A stretch of 64,000 bases of DNA from Astragalus membranaceus (GCA_039519185.1 CM076847.1:74287247-74351246), one strand, 5' to 3'; shown: positions 47,571 to 59,652, counted from the stretch's first letter. Numbers and translations: made by a program. Notes: a model not told the origin generated them from the sequence alone.

Positions 47571-48880
47571 TTTCAAGAACTACGTATACTACACTACAAT
47601 ATAAATAAAATAAACTATCAATTACTTCATATTTTGATATATATATTTATATATTACTCATTTTATTTTGATATTTCAATAAACTACCAATTACAAGCAA
47701 CACAATTAATTTTTTAATAATGTTATATACTAATAATTTAAACATTATAAATAATAATTCCAAATTTAATTTTAAATTTCAATTTTTATAAGACAATATA
47801 TGTTAATAAAATTTATAAGTGAGCTTAATAAATAAGTTTTTTCAATATAAATTATTTTGTATTATTATTGCAAACAAAATTTGTAACAAAATTTTACTAA
47901 AAATAGTGAAGTAAGTAATATTTTATTAGTTACTTTAACAACTAACCGTAGTGAAGAGAATGCTTTGGCTTGGAGCTTATCCTGAACTCAAGCAGAGAGG
48001 AAAAAGGAGGAACCCAAACAATACCTAAACAAAAAACAACACAATTAGTAACAAACTCATATTATTATAAAATAATTTAAAAACGAATATTAAAAAAAAA
48101 ATTAAAAACTAAAACTATTAACTCATATCAAAAACATACCTTGAAGAAATTTCCCAATGAGAGCAGAAGACAATTCGTAGGGAGGAAGCGCTACACTTCA
48201 AAAAGAGATTTAGTAGAGAATGAGAGAATTTGGAGAGAGTAAAAGAGAAATTTTAAGAAGAGAATGAGAGGATTGTTAGAAGTGTGAAGAATGAGAAGTG
48301 GGGAATGGATATATATATAGGAAAACGGAGCCAACGGTCAAAAGGTAATATCCGCCGCAAAGACCCGTTGCGGCGGATTTTTGGTCTTTGCGGCGGATTT
48401 TGAAATTTAATATCCGCGGGGTTTTTTAAACGGAGATTTGTGGCGGATTCTGGGTCTTTGCGGCGGATAGTTCAAATTAAAATACCGCGCCTTTTTTAAA
48501 AAAACACCAAAATATCCGCCGCAAAAACCCACAATCCGCCGCAAATACAAAAAATATCCGCCGCAAATAACCAACATCAATATTCACTGTTTAGTTAGTG
48601 TTGCCAAGATCTTGACCGTTAATTAGTATCGACACTAATCACTATTGACTATTCAACAATCACGCAACACTATTTAGTGTCGGCAAGATCTTGATCGTTA
48701 ATTAGTGTCGACACTAATCACTATTGACTATTTAGTGTCGGCAAGATCTTGACCGTTAATTAGTGTCGGATATGTTGTTGTATTATTATGAGTATTATGG
48801 TTTTTTATTTTTTTTTATCATTTATATATTTAATGTCTGCTACCCCTAAACAGAGACCTACGCCATTATCTTGATACGAC

Positions 48881-49419
48881 ACTCTCTTGAGCATTGTCGG
48901 CAGCAGCTCCAATAGAGTGGCGTATGTCTCCATTTCTTTGTAAAGAAATTTTCACATTGTCGTGAACACCCCTTCATCTTTTTCGTTAAAAGTAACCCAT
49001 TTATCAGCAAAAAGCTCCTCCTCATTATTTCCACCACAAGAGACATATACATTCATCAAACGCTCGGTATCATCTTTCAACTTAACAACTCATCCTTGCA
49101 GTTCCTCAAACTTTCTATTTAGAGATTCAACCATATTTTCAAAATAGAAAGTTTCACAAGAAACCATCTTTGAATCTCTAAATAGAAAGTTTGAGGAACT
49201 GCAAGGACGGGTTGTTAAGTTGGAGGATGATACCGAGCGTTTGATGAGCGTATATGTCTCTTGTGGTGAAAATAATGAGGAGGAGCTTTTTGGTGATAAA
49301 GGGGTTACTTTTAACGAAAAAGATGAAGGGGTGTTCATGACAATGTGGAAATTTTTTTACAAAAAAATGGAGACATACGCCACTCTATTGGAGCCGCTGC
49401 CGACAATGCTCAAGAGAGT
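48881..49419. repeat. Long palindrome in CACTA B
   Basis: Two arms of about 260 bp, reverse complements of each other around position 49150, match the palindrome of CACTA A arm for arm. Both arms still encode the peptide starting MVESLNR or its near relatives. It lies downstream of the TATA box at 49495-49503 (minus strand). Confidence 0.9.
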
Positions 49420-49912
49420 GCCGTATTAAGAGAGTGTCGTATCAAGAGAATGAGAGTATTGGTAGAGGTGTGAAAAAGAAGAAGGGGAGAAGGGGTTTAT
49501 ATAGGAGAAACGAAGTCAAACGGTCAAAAGGCAAGATCCGCCGGAAACGGCAGTTACCGGCGGATTTATGGGATTTGTGGCGGATTAGGGGATTTTCGGC
49601 GGACGGAGGTGAATTTGCGGCGGTTTATGAAATTCAAAATTGGCAAATATCTGCCGAAAATAACCTTACCGGCAGATTGTTAAAATCTCGTAAAAAAAAT
49701 AAATTTTTGTAATCCCAAATCCGCCGCAAAAACCGATAAATCCGCCGCCAAAGCCAAGTCGAATATTAATCCGCCGCAAACCTCAATTATTCCGCCGGTA
49801 ACTTTGCGGCGGATAAAATCCGCCGGAAATGCCTAGAATCCGCCGGAATATTTGCGGTGGATCCATATCCGCCGGAAACTCCTGGCCGGAAAAATCAATT
49901 ATTCTTGTAGTG

Positions 49913-50319
49913 CTCCTATAATACACCATGGAAGAGTTGACATACAAACTAGCCTCCTAATCAACGCCCAAGACTGTCTCCGGATTGACCTGATAGCGAA
50001 ACCATAGTAACCTGTAATACGCCACTTCCCTCGAATGTCATCCTCCACCTCAACATCCCAACGATGATGTGAGTAACTAGTAACCTGGCACCTCATAGCA
50101 TTCCTCCAAAGTACTGCTACACCACCACCGCTTCCAACTCTATCAACAGACACACAACCATCAAAACCCAACAACTGACGCACTGATTCCAATTTACTCA
50201 AAAAAGTCAAAGTCTCAAATAAAAAAAAGCTCTGAATTATTACTCCGGACAAGGTCTCTGAGCATAGGGATTGCCGAGGGATGACCCAGACCCCGACAAT
50301 TCCAACTTAGGATACTCAT
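49913..50319 (-). pseudogene. LINE 1 ORF2: start and endonuclease first half
   Basis: The ATG at 50319 begins MSILSWNCRGLGHPSA, the standard opening of a plant L1 endonuclease, followed by LVRSNNSE and SVDRVGSGGGVAVLWRN. A one-base slip near 50220 in an A/T run shifts the frame. It ends in PWCIIG at the CACTA B insertion; the next codons (GDFND) lie at 43550 downward. Confidence 0.88.
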
Positions 50320-50591
50320 TGCTCTTGGCAGTCCTGACTGCCAGGACCTGCCAATAAAAAAGGATTACCATGATTAATTTTTGAACCAGAACCAGAGGCT
50401 TCAGTGTGTTTGTGTTTCTGTGCTTCATCTAAGTCATGTGTGTCAGTGTCAACAAAATTAGTCACAACACCCTCAACATTCATCACATGCGAATTGCCGC
50501 CAATACTAGAATTAGTTGGACCCGCGATAGCAGCATCCACATGGACCAGAGTAGAATTGACTCCACTGGATCCCACACCTCTAGAACTTGA
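50317..50591 (-). pseudogene. LINE 1 ORF1, C-terminal part
   Basis: It reads RGVGSSGVNSTLVHVDAAIA and ends QDCQEQ with a TGA. That stop overlaps the ORF2 ATG as ATGA. Together with 41217-42206 it makes up ORF1; the break between them is the inversion breakpoint. Confidence 0.75.
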
Positions 50592-51432
50592 ATAGGGTGG
50601 ATTGGGGTTATATCTATGCCGTGATGGGTAAATTCGGCTTTAATGTTTGGTGGTTAAAGTGGATGTGTATGTGTATTGAATCTTTCTCATTGTCTGTGCT
50701 TGTTAACCAGGAGCGTGTCGGGCCTATTTTACCAGGTAGAGGTCTTCGCCAGGGGGACCCTCTATCTCCATACTTGTTTATACTGTGCTCTGAAGGTCTC
50801 ACAGCTCTCTTGATTCAGTCTTTGGTTAGATCAGGGGATTTGCATGGAATATCAATTTGCCGTGGGGCTCCTATTGTCTCACATCTCTTGTTTGCAGATG
50901 ATTGCTTTCTCTTTTTCAGGGCAACTATAAGGGAAGCAATGCGAACTCATTCTATTCTTGATGTGTATGAGAGGGCGTCTGGACAGAAAATTAATTATCA
51001 GAAGTCTGATGTCTTTTTTAGTAAAAATACTTCTCAGCTTGATAAGGATGCTATCGCTACTCAGTTGGGTGTTACCGTTTGTATGGGGATTGGCAAACAC
51101 TTGGGTCTCCTCTCCATGGTTGGTAGGAGTAAGAAAGCTTTGTTTAAGTTCATCAAAGATCGCATTTGGAGGAAAATTAATTCTTGGGGAGGGAGGATGC
51201 TTATTAAGGCTGGAAATGAGGTAATGATTAAATCGGTCTTACAATCTATCCGTACTTACTTTACGAGCCTATTCTTAATCCCATCTACTTTGATTGATGA
51301 AATTGAACTATTGTTGAATGACTTTTGGTGGGGTGGAAGCGGTAATCGTAATAAAGGGATTCAGTGGATGCCTCCAAAGTCAACCTGAGTTGTTGGTGGC
51401 TCGATTATATAAAGCAAAATATTATCCCCATT
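50592..51432 (+). pseudogene. LINE 1 ORF2: reverse transcriptase C-terminal half
   Basis: It starts RVDWGYIYAVMGKFGFN and contains GRGLRQGDPLSPYLFILCSE, the catalytic box HLLFADDCFLFF near 50885, KINYQKSDVFFSKNT and FWWGGSGNRNKGIQWM. A short deletion and frame change near 51380 lead to LLVARLYKAKYYP, which is cut at 51432 by CACTA D. Confidence 0.9.
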
Positions 51433-52012
51433 CACTACAAGAATAATCAATTTTACCGGCCAGGACTTTCCGGCGGATTTTAGGGCTTACCGGCGGATTG
51501 TATCCGCCGCAAACTTACCGGCGGAAATACGAACTTTCCGGTGGATTTATCCACCGCAAACATTTCCGGCGGATTTTTGAGGTATTTCCGGCGGATCTGG
51601 TTTACGATTTTTTTTTTTTGAAAAAAAAATCAAAATCCGCCGGAAACACTTACGGTGGATAAATCCGCCGGAAAGTCCCTAAATTCCGCCGGTATGTTTG
51701 CGGCGGATAAAAATCCGCCGGAAAATCCTGAAAGCGCCAATTTTGAATTTCAAAAATCCACCGGAAACACCCTAAATCCGCCGGAAATTACATCTCCGCT
51801 TCTTCTTCTTCACACCTCTACCGATACTCTCATTCTCTTCAAAGAAACAGAGAAATACGCCACTCTCTTGAGCATTGTCGGCAGCGGCTCCAAGAGAGTG
51901 GCGTATGTCTCCATTTCTTTTTAAAGAAACTTCCACCTTGTCATTAACATCCCCTTCATCTTTTTCGTTAAAAGTAACATTGTCATGAACCTCCCCTACG
52001 AATATCCCTCCT

Positions 52013-52099
52013 GTTAAGTTAGGGGATGAAGCCGAGCGTTTGATGAGTGTAGACATTTACACACATCAAACGTTCCGTATCATCCTCCAACTTAACAAC
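52013..52099. repeat. Shortened palindrome remnant in CACTA D
   Basis: GTTAAGTTAGGGGATGA...GAGCGTTTGATG pairs with CATCAAACGTTC...ATCATCCTCCAACTTAAC around a short loop near 52056. The sequence belongs to the same arms as the palindromes of A and B, so this copy has lost most of both arms. Flanking 51850-52010 holds more of one arm in rearranged order. Confidence 0.75.
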
Positions 52100-52356
52100 A
52101 GGTCCTTGGAGTTCCTCAAACTTTCTATTTAGAGCAAGGTAATCAAAATTGGACCGGACATTGAACCGGAAGAGGTAGCGGTTCAGGGGTTCTTGGGTTC
52201 AACCGGTTGAATCGGGGGTTCAACCGGAATTAATTAAATATATTATTTAGTATTTTTATTAAATATATAAAGGAAAAATAATAATAAAAAACCATAATAC
52301 TAATAATAATACAACAACATATCAGGTATAAATAAATTTTATATTAATGAATAATG

Positions 52357-52870
52357 AATAGTGATTAGCGTCGAAACTAATTAACGGTCAAGATCGTGCC
52401 GACACTATATTAACGGTCAAGATCTTGCCGACACTAAATAGTGAATAGTGCAGCGTGATTATTGAATAGTCAATGGTGATTAGTGTCGACATTAATTAAC
52501 GGTCAAGATCTTGCCGACACTAAATTAACGGTCAAGAACTTGCCGACACTAAATAGTGAATAGTGCAGCGTGATTGTTGAATAATGATTAGCGTTGACAC
52601 CAATTAATGGTCAAGATGTTGCCGACACTAAATTAACGGTCAAGATCTTGTCGACACTAAATAGTGAGTAGTGCAGCATGATTATTGAATAGTCAATGGT
52701 GATTAGTGTCGACACTAATTAACGGTCAATATCTTGCCGACACTAAATTAACGGCCAAGATCTTGCAGACACTAAATAGTGAATAGTGCAGCGTGATTAT
52801 TGAATAGTCAATAGTGATTAGTGTCGACACTCATTAACGGTCAAGATCTTGCCGACACTAATTAAATAGC
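52357..52870. repeat. Tandem repeat array in CACTA D
   Basis: About four to five units of roughly 115-123 bp begin GATTAGTGTCGACACT and contain two AACGGTCAAGATCTTGCCG blocks followed by AAATAGTGAATAGTGCAGCG. The same motifs are fewer in CACTA A (12900-13215) and B (48590-48780), so the array expanded in this copy. Confidence 0.85.
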
Positions 52871-53220
52871 GAATATTGAATTTGGTTATTTCCGGCGGAT
52901 ATATGGGTATTTCTGGCGGATATTTAGGCATTTCTGGCGGATATTTAGGTATTTCCGGCGGATTTGCGTTTACGAAAAAAAATTTTTAAAAAAAAAAACA
53001 AAATCTGCCAGAAATTCCTCGAAATCCGCCGGAAACACTTGCGGTGGATAAATCCGCCGGAAAATCCCTAAATTCCGCCGGTATGTTTGCGGCGGATAAA
53101 AATCCGCTGGAAAATCCTGAAACCGCCAATTTGGAATTTCAAAAATCCGTCGGAAACACCCAATATCCGCTGGAAATGACATTTCCGGCAGATTCGCGTT
53201 TTGATCGCTGGTTTTCGTTT

Positions 53221-53230
53221 CTCTATATAA
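53221..53230 (+). promoter_or_regulatory. TATA box of the CACTA D transposase gene
   Basis: CTCTATATAA followed by a CT-rich leader, homologous in position to the boxes of CACTA A (13504) and B. A leader intron seems to run from about 53356 to 53440. Confidence 0.5.
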
Positions 53231-53789
53231 ATCTCTTCTCTTCACACCTCTACCAATCTATCTTCTCTCTACTAAATCTCTTTCTCTCTACCAAAACATT
53301 CTCCACTTCTCTCTACTAATCTCTTCCTCTCGTTGACAAATTTCTTCGATATAAGGTATGTTTGTAACATTAGTTAATATTTTTAGTTTTTAAATTATTT
53401 TATAATAAGAGTTTGTTACTAATTGTGGTGTTGTTTGTTTAGGTATTGTTTGGGTTCCTCCTCTTTCCTCTTTGTTTGAGTTCGGGATAAGCTTCAAGTC
53501 AGAGCCTTCTCTTCACTACGGTTAGTTATCAAAGTAATTAATATTAATATATCAATATATATATGGATTTTTTGTTTTTAGTGTCTACAAAAATTTTACC
53601 AACTTGTGGTCACTGTAAAATTTGTATTTTATCTTTTAGTCGTTGGTGACCACAAGTTGATTTGATAGTTTATAGTAAAATATAATGTAATTAATATATC
53701 AATATATATATCAAAATATAAACTAATTGATAGTTTATTTGATAGTTTATTTCATTTACGTTGTAGTGTAGTACATAGATCTTGAAATT

Positions 53790-56700
53790 ATGGATCGTAG
53801 TTAGATGTATGATCGATTGTTTCCTGGAAGATCCGGTTTAAAGCGACGTTTTGTAGAAGGAGTAGAAGAGTTTATTTTTTGTGCTAAGCATCATGAAGAA
53901 TTTGCGCGACAAGGCGGAATTAGATGTCCGTGCTTGAAATGTTCGTTTCGAGTTATAAAAAATGAAGACGAAGTTAGAGTTGATTTGTACAATAATGGGT
54001 TTAGGCCAAATTATTGGATATGGAGTCGTCACGGGGAAGTAGGACCAGGGGTAGCTGTAGTTCCTGCGGTTAATGTTCCGGTTGAAGTAGTATCTCCCAC
54101 ATCAAGTAGTTATCCAACGACTACGACATCTGGGGGAGGCCAAATTATACAACCGTTAGATGTTTATCAGGGAATGATATCTGACGATGTTGGAGTAAAT
54201 TTGGATTTTGAAGAACCGGAATATGATGCTGAAGAAGTTCCAAATTAGGAAGCTCAAAGGTTTTACAAGTATTTGAGTGAGACAAATAAACCATTATTTG
54301 AAGGATCTAAAGACTCAAAATTATCAATGTGTGTTCGGTTGTTGGGTCTTAAGTCTCAATTTAATGTTGCTGAGTTGTGCATGGAATATATGACCAAAAT
54401 GATGTTGGATGCAACCCCCATTAGAGGGCTTTTGCCGCAAAGTTATTATGAAGCTAAAAGACTAGTATCGAAGCTTGGCTTAAAATCTAAAAGAATGGAT
54501 TGTTGTGTGTCTGGTTGCATGCTCTATTATAACAATGAGTTTGACATAAATGATGGAGAGTTGTCGGAATGCAAGTTGTGTGGAGAGGCACACTATCGTG
54601 TCAGTAGGAAAGGGATGAGCAGAGGCAAACCGGTTCCACGACCGCTTATACATAGGCTACAGAGGATGTTTACTTCAATGGAGACCGCGGGTAAAAGACG
54701 TGGCACCATCAAAATAGAAATAATTCAGGTGCATTACGTCACCCATCTGATGGTGAAGCTTGGAAGCATTTTGATCGTGTTCATCCAGATTTTGCCAGTG
54801 ATCCACGCAATGTTCGGCTTGGTTTATGCTCTGATGGTTTCACACCATATATTCAAGCCTCGGCAACACCGTATTCATGTTGGCCAGTTATTGTTACCCC
54901 ATACAACCTTCCTCCAGAAATGTGTATGTCTAAACCATACATGTTTTTAAATTCTATTATCCCAGGGCCAAGTAATCCAACAGCTGGTATTGACATATAT
55001 TTGCAACCTTTGATTGATGACCTAAAAAGGTTGTGGAATGGTGTTTTAACTTATGATGCAGCACGCAAACAAAATTTTGTGATGAGGGCGGCTTTGATGT
55101 GGACCATTAATGACTTCCCTGCCTATGGAATGTTGTCTGGATGGGGGACACATGGTAAGATGGCGTGTCCGATTTGCATGGTTGACACAAAGGCTTTTAG
55201 TCTTAAATAGGGAGGAAAAACTTCATGGTTTGACTCGCACCGTAGGTTCTTACCTATGGATCACCCATTTAGAAAGCAGAAATACGCGTTCATCAAGGGA
55301 AATGTTGAAACAGCTGGACCTCATCGTAAGTTGACACCAGAGGAAGTTTGGAATAGTGTTAGGGATATCCCTCCTGTGGAAGTCGTAGCGGGTGTTGTTT
55401 CTCGTCCAGATGGCTATGGACAATGGCACAATTGGACGAAAAAAAGTATTTTTTGGGAACTTCCCTATTGGAAAGATAATCTATTGAGACACAATCTCGA
55501 TGTCATGCATATAGAGAAGAATTTTTTTGACAACATATTTAACACTGTCATGAACGTGAAACACAAAACGAAAGACAATGAGAAAGCTAGGAAGGATATA
55601 GATCATTACTGTAGACGAAAGGATTTGTTGTTGGTTGAGCAAGGTACTAGGACTCTGAAACCCAAAGCCAATTATACTTTATCTACCGAACAAGTGAAAG
55701 CAGTTTATCAGTGGATAAAAGAATTGAAAATGCCAGACGGTTATTCTTCCAATTTATCTAGATGTGCGGATGTGGATAATGGGAGGTTGCATGGGATGAA
55801 GAGTCATGATTGTCAAGAATGAGTTTGCTCTTGGAAGCAGCCGAAATGAAATGGATACTGATGAATGTCCTAGACATCATTTAGCTTTGTCTGTCTTTTG
55901 TCTACCCGGTCGTCCATCTGGGAAGAAGTCGATTCACTGGCTAACAGATGAATAGTTAAGTTCAGCACATGTTCATGTGTTGATAAACTGTACTGAGGTG
56001 CAACCATTTATTGAGTATGTTCCTCAACATTATAAACTACCGATCTGAATTAGTTAATATGTAGAAAAGTGTGTAACAATTAATTATTTATTTTTAGGGA
56101 ATTCTTGTCATCAGAGGACGTAAGTGAGCAACAATCTTCTGCTCATATTAATGCACATTTTCCAACGTGGTTTAGGCAACATGTTTATGCCCTCCCTCCA
56201 ACTCCTACCAACCAACACTTGAGGAACATATCAGACGGTCCTCGAAGATGTGTTAAAGAATGGCACACATACTTTGTCAATTGATACAAATTTCACACCA
56301 ATGAATGGACACATGGCAGAGAGACAGTCAATAGTGGAGTGTGCATGAAGGGTGTCACTGGAGGAGGTGAAGATGATTTTTATGGTGTGGTTCAACGCAT
56401 ATATGAACTTTCGTACCCCCATCTAGATTTTAGTCAGAAGGTAGTGGTTTTCTATTGTCATTGGTTTGATCTGTCTGCTCGAGGAACAAAGGTGAATCCA
56501 AAGTCAAATACAGTGGACATTAAAATGAATGGTAGATATCGACTGTATGATCCGTTCGTCATTGCACAAAATGTGAGACAAGTCTATTATGTCCCTTATC
56601 GATCAACGCGGACTGATAGGCGTGGTTGGTGTGTCGCAATTAAAACAAAACCAAGAGGTCGCATTGAGACAAATGATGACACGGTGGAAGATGTGCCATA

Positions 56701-56895
56701 TCAAATGGAAGAGATGTCTAATGTAAATGAAGTGATTGAAATTGAACCCATTACTCGTTTATGTGATGATCCAAACACCGGCGATGAAGTTGATGACGAA
56801 GAATATGCTGATGAAGATGCAACAAACCACATTGGTGTATCAAGAATTCACTCCTCTGATGATGATGATTTTGAGAATGAATGGGATTCCAATTA
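53790..56895 (+). pseudogene. CACTA D transposase (tnp2/TNPD-like), degenerate
   Basis: The start is ATG GAT CGT AGT TAG: the codon read as Trp in copies A and B is a stop (53802-53804). Other lesions are TAG near 54246, a frameshift near 54700, TAG near 55207, and a deletion of about 0.5 kb at 55817 that removes most of the DUF4218-type region. The rest is recognisable: CPCLKCSF, YEAKRLVSKLGLKSKR, WTINDFPAYGMLSGWG, HNLDVMHIEKNFFD, then a second part with VHVLINCTEVQPFIEYVPQH and a DUF4216-type region (VVVFYCHWFD, YVPYRSTRTDRRGW). It ends in an acidic tail (SSDDDDFENEWDSN). At least four inactivating changes make it inert. Confidence 0.92.
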
Positions 56896-57026
56896 GTTAT
56901 TTATGTTTGTTTAACTATGTTTGTTTAATTAGTATGTTTATATATTTTTGTTTAGTATGTTTATGTTAACCTTGTTTAGTGTATGTTTGTTTGTTGAAAT
57001 GTATATATGTCTAGCTAGATACAGTC

Positions 57027-59096
57027 ATGGCATCTCACTTAGGATCTGATGACGAGACATATGTTCCTCCACCTGTCGACACGGGTGATGCCGCCAGCGC
57101 TACCAGGCGGAAGACTTCTACTCGCCTAGGTCGTCGTGTTCAGCCTGCTCGTGTTGTTGTTGTTGCTGGTGGCAGATATTTGCCACCACTTGGATCTGAG
57201 GGTGCTAGTACTAGTACTGCAGGGGACCCAGTGATTCCTGCTGCTACTGAGGGCTTAGCCCCGACAGATGTTGATGCTGATGGGGTGCGCACATTCACTG
57301 TTGACTGTGAGGTGGTCAGGTATACACCTGATGGGCGTATCATATTGGAGACTGCCGGTGATTCGTAAGTATATATATTATTATTTATTAATTTATTTTT
57401 GTTGCCTTTTATATAACTTATATAATTTGGTGTAATAAAATTCATCTTTTTTTAATGCAGATTTCTTCCTTCGAAGGCTACAGCTACCGCCATCACGAAA
57501 ACAATCAAGGAGAATTTCACCGGCAGCTGGAAGAATTGGAAAGCTGTTAGAAAAGATACAGAGGCAATAGGGAGGATGTTAAATTTATTTTTGGTAAGTT
57601 GTTCTACGAAATAATTAATTAATTAATTTGTGTATATCTTATTGATTTGATTAATTAATTTGTTTTATAATTAACAACATTATTGTGAATTTCTTAAATA
57701 GGAAAAATGTACATGGTTACCAGAGCAGCAAAGGGAAGTTGAGAGAATCTTCCATAAGAGATGTTCCCATCGCTATTCTGAATTACTGCGGGAGGCGCGC
57801 GGTAAGAATGCGAAGCCATCCTATATGGGAGACTCAACTTGGGCTGGGTTACAGGAGTACTGGCAGACACCAGAATTTAGGAATTTTTGTGAGAAAGCCA
57901 AGAAGAACCGTGCTTCTGAAAAAGGTGGCTGCACACACACAGGAGGGAGTGTTAATATTGCAACGCATCACAGGCGTTTGGTAAATTTATTACATTATTA
58001 CTTGATTAATTAATTATTTATAATTAACTAGTCATTTTCACGTGTATTAATTAATAATATGTATATATGTATATATAGGAGGCGAGGGAACAAAGGGCAA
58101 TTTCTTTGCCTGAGTTGCATCGCTACCTTCATATGCGGGAGGACACTGGTGAATTTGCTACAGATCGGGCGAGGAATATTCAGGTAAAACTACTTTTACA
58201 ATTATATATTAATGTTTATTATTTATATTAATCTTTATATTGGGCGAGGAATATTATATTAAAACTACTTTTGCATAGTTATTTATTTGTTGGGTTATTT
58301 TTTTCAGGAGAGCTTCCAGGGTGGGCTGACTGAGTACTATGAGTCCTAACAGAGCAGTGGGGCAGCTGATATCGATCCAGAGGAGGAGGCTAGAGTAGCT
58401 CGTGATATTTGGGAGAGAGCAGTTGGTCCCCAAAAGAGTAATCGTATGGTAGGATCAGGTGGTATTGGACCGGCTGCTTTTCGAACAAGCATTATTCCGA
58501 GTCTATCAGCTTCACAATCTTCTGGATCTCCGAGTACTGCTCGCTCTTATGTTCCTAATGCTCGTGAGTTGAATGCTGTTGCGGAATTGACGCGGCAACT
58601 GAGTGAGGCCCAACGTCAGTTTGCCGAGCGACAGGAGCAAAGTGATCGGGAAGTGGCGGCGCTTCAGGAGAAAGCCAGGATAGCTGAGGAGCGCATGGAG
58701 GAGCAGGCTAGGATAGCTAAGCAGCACATGGCGGAGCAGGCTAGGATAGCTGAGCAGCGCATGGAGGAGCGTTTTAAGTTTTTGCAGGATCAGCTGATGA
58801 TGTCTCAGCAGTCGAGGCCATCCTCATCACATATGCCATCCTACCAGCCGCAGCAGCCGCAACAGCATTACGGTGGTGCATTTCAGCAGTGGCCTCAGCA
58901 GCAGTATGCACCCCAGTATTCCCAGCAGTATCCACCTCAGCCCTGGCAGCCATACCAGCAGCCCCAGCAGCAGTCACCCCAGCGGCCCAACATCGATCTT
59001 AATATTATGGATTCGATTACTGCTTTTCTTACATCTGATACCTATTATCACGGTGATGAGTTAGACCAGCAGCCACCCACGGAGCCACCCCAGTAA
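57027..59096 (+). pseudogene. CACTA D second gene, TNPA-like (Transposase_24 family)
   Basis: Five exons are readable: 57027-57364, 57461-57594, 57702-57980, 58079-58183 and 58308-59096, all with GT/AG borders. The middle exons hold the plant Transposase_24 region (KNFTGSWKNWK-like start, QQREVERIFHKRCSHR, STWAGLQEYWQTPEF, GGCTHTGGSVNIATHHRRLE). The last exon has a coiled-coil with repeated QARIAE-RMEE units (about residues 330-390) and a Gln/Pro-rich tail. In En/Spm, the second protein binds subterminal repeats; the coiled coil would allow dimers. A TAA at 58347-58349, at a position likely once Gln, interrupts the last exon. It is the only copy of this gene in the window. Confidence 0.85.
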
Positions 59097-59652
59097 CTTT
59101 GGATTATTTTACTTTGTTGTATGGATATTTTTTTTATTGTATGGATCTTTTTTTTGTTGTATGGATATTTATTTAAATTAATCATTAATTTTCATTTCAA
59201 ATTTTTATTTTTTTAATTAGTAAATTAATTAATTATTAAATTTTTTTTTTATCAATTATCAAATTTTTAAATAAATTCATCAATTAAAGTTTTTAATAAA
59301 ATAATATTATTTTTTTAAATAAAATGATTTTTAAAAAATAATATTTCTTTTTTAAAAATAATTAAATTTAAAAAAAACGGTTTTTCCGGCGGATTTGTGG
59401 ATTTTTCGGCGGATAAACCATACGGTTTTTCCGGCGGATTTGTGGACTTTCCGTCGGATAAAAAATGCGAATTTTCCTCGGGTTTTCCGGCGGATAATCC
59501 GCCGGAAACTTCGGACGGATTTTTCGGCGCCACAGAATCCGCCGGAAACCTTTTGCCACGAGCTGTCTACCGGCGGAAATCCATATTTTCGGCGGATTTT
59601 TGAATTTTCCGACGGATTTTGTCCGCCGAAAAGTCCAAGTTTTCTTGTAATG

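Larger units (their letters stand above)
43551..49912 (-). mobile_element. CACTA (En/Spm) transposon B
   Basis: The ends are CACCACAAGAAAAATTGGAC (left, one change from CACTACAAGA) and, reversed, CACTACAAGAATAATTGATT (right). They are flanked by the target duplication CTC (43548-43550 and 49913-49915). At 6362 bp it keeps the subterminal GCGGCGGAT arrays, the palindrome, both TATA boxes and the tnp2 gene. It has lost the TNPA-like gene present in CACTA D. It interrupts the endonuclease GDFN box of LINE 1. Confidence 0.95.
42207..50591 (-). other. Inverted segment of LINE 1
   Basis: ORF1 stops at 42206 and continues on the minus strand from 50591. Reverse transcriptase read on the minus strand ends at 42207 (ALKIDMTKAY) and continues on the plus strand from 50592 (RVDWGY). 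TTCAAG at 42200-42205 and its reverse complement CTTGAA at 50587-50592 mark the breakpoints. No codons are missing at either join. Confidence 0.85.
51433..59652 (+). mobile_element. CACTA (En/Spm) transposon D, full length but mutated
   Basis: The ends are CACTACAAGAATAATCAATT (left) and, reversed, CATTACAAGAAAACTTGGAC (right, one change), with target duplication ATT (51430-51432 and 59653-59655). At 8220 bp it carries both genes of an autonomous CACTA: tnp2 (53790-56895) and a TNPA-like gene (57027-59096). The subterminal arrays of TCCGCCGGAAA / TTTCCGGCGGA are present at both ends. It interrupts the ORF2 of LINE 1. Confidence 0.95.

Noticed and set aside
42207..50591. Twin-priming inversion typical of L1 insertion
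   Set aside because: Twin priming would not leave the LINE 5' ORF1 part in direct orientation outside the inverted piece, and both joins re-form exact frames.
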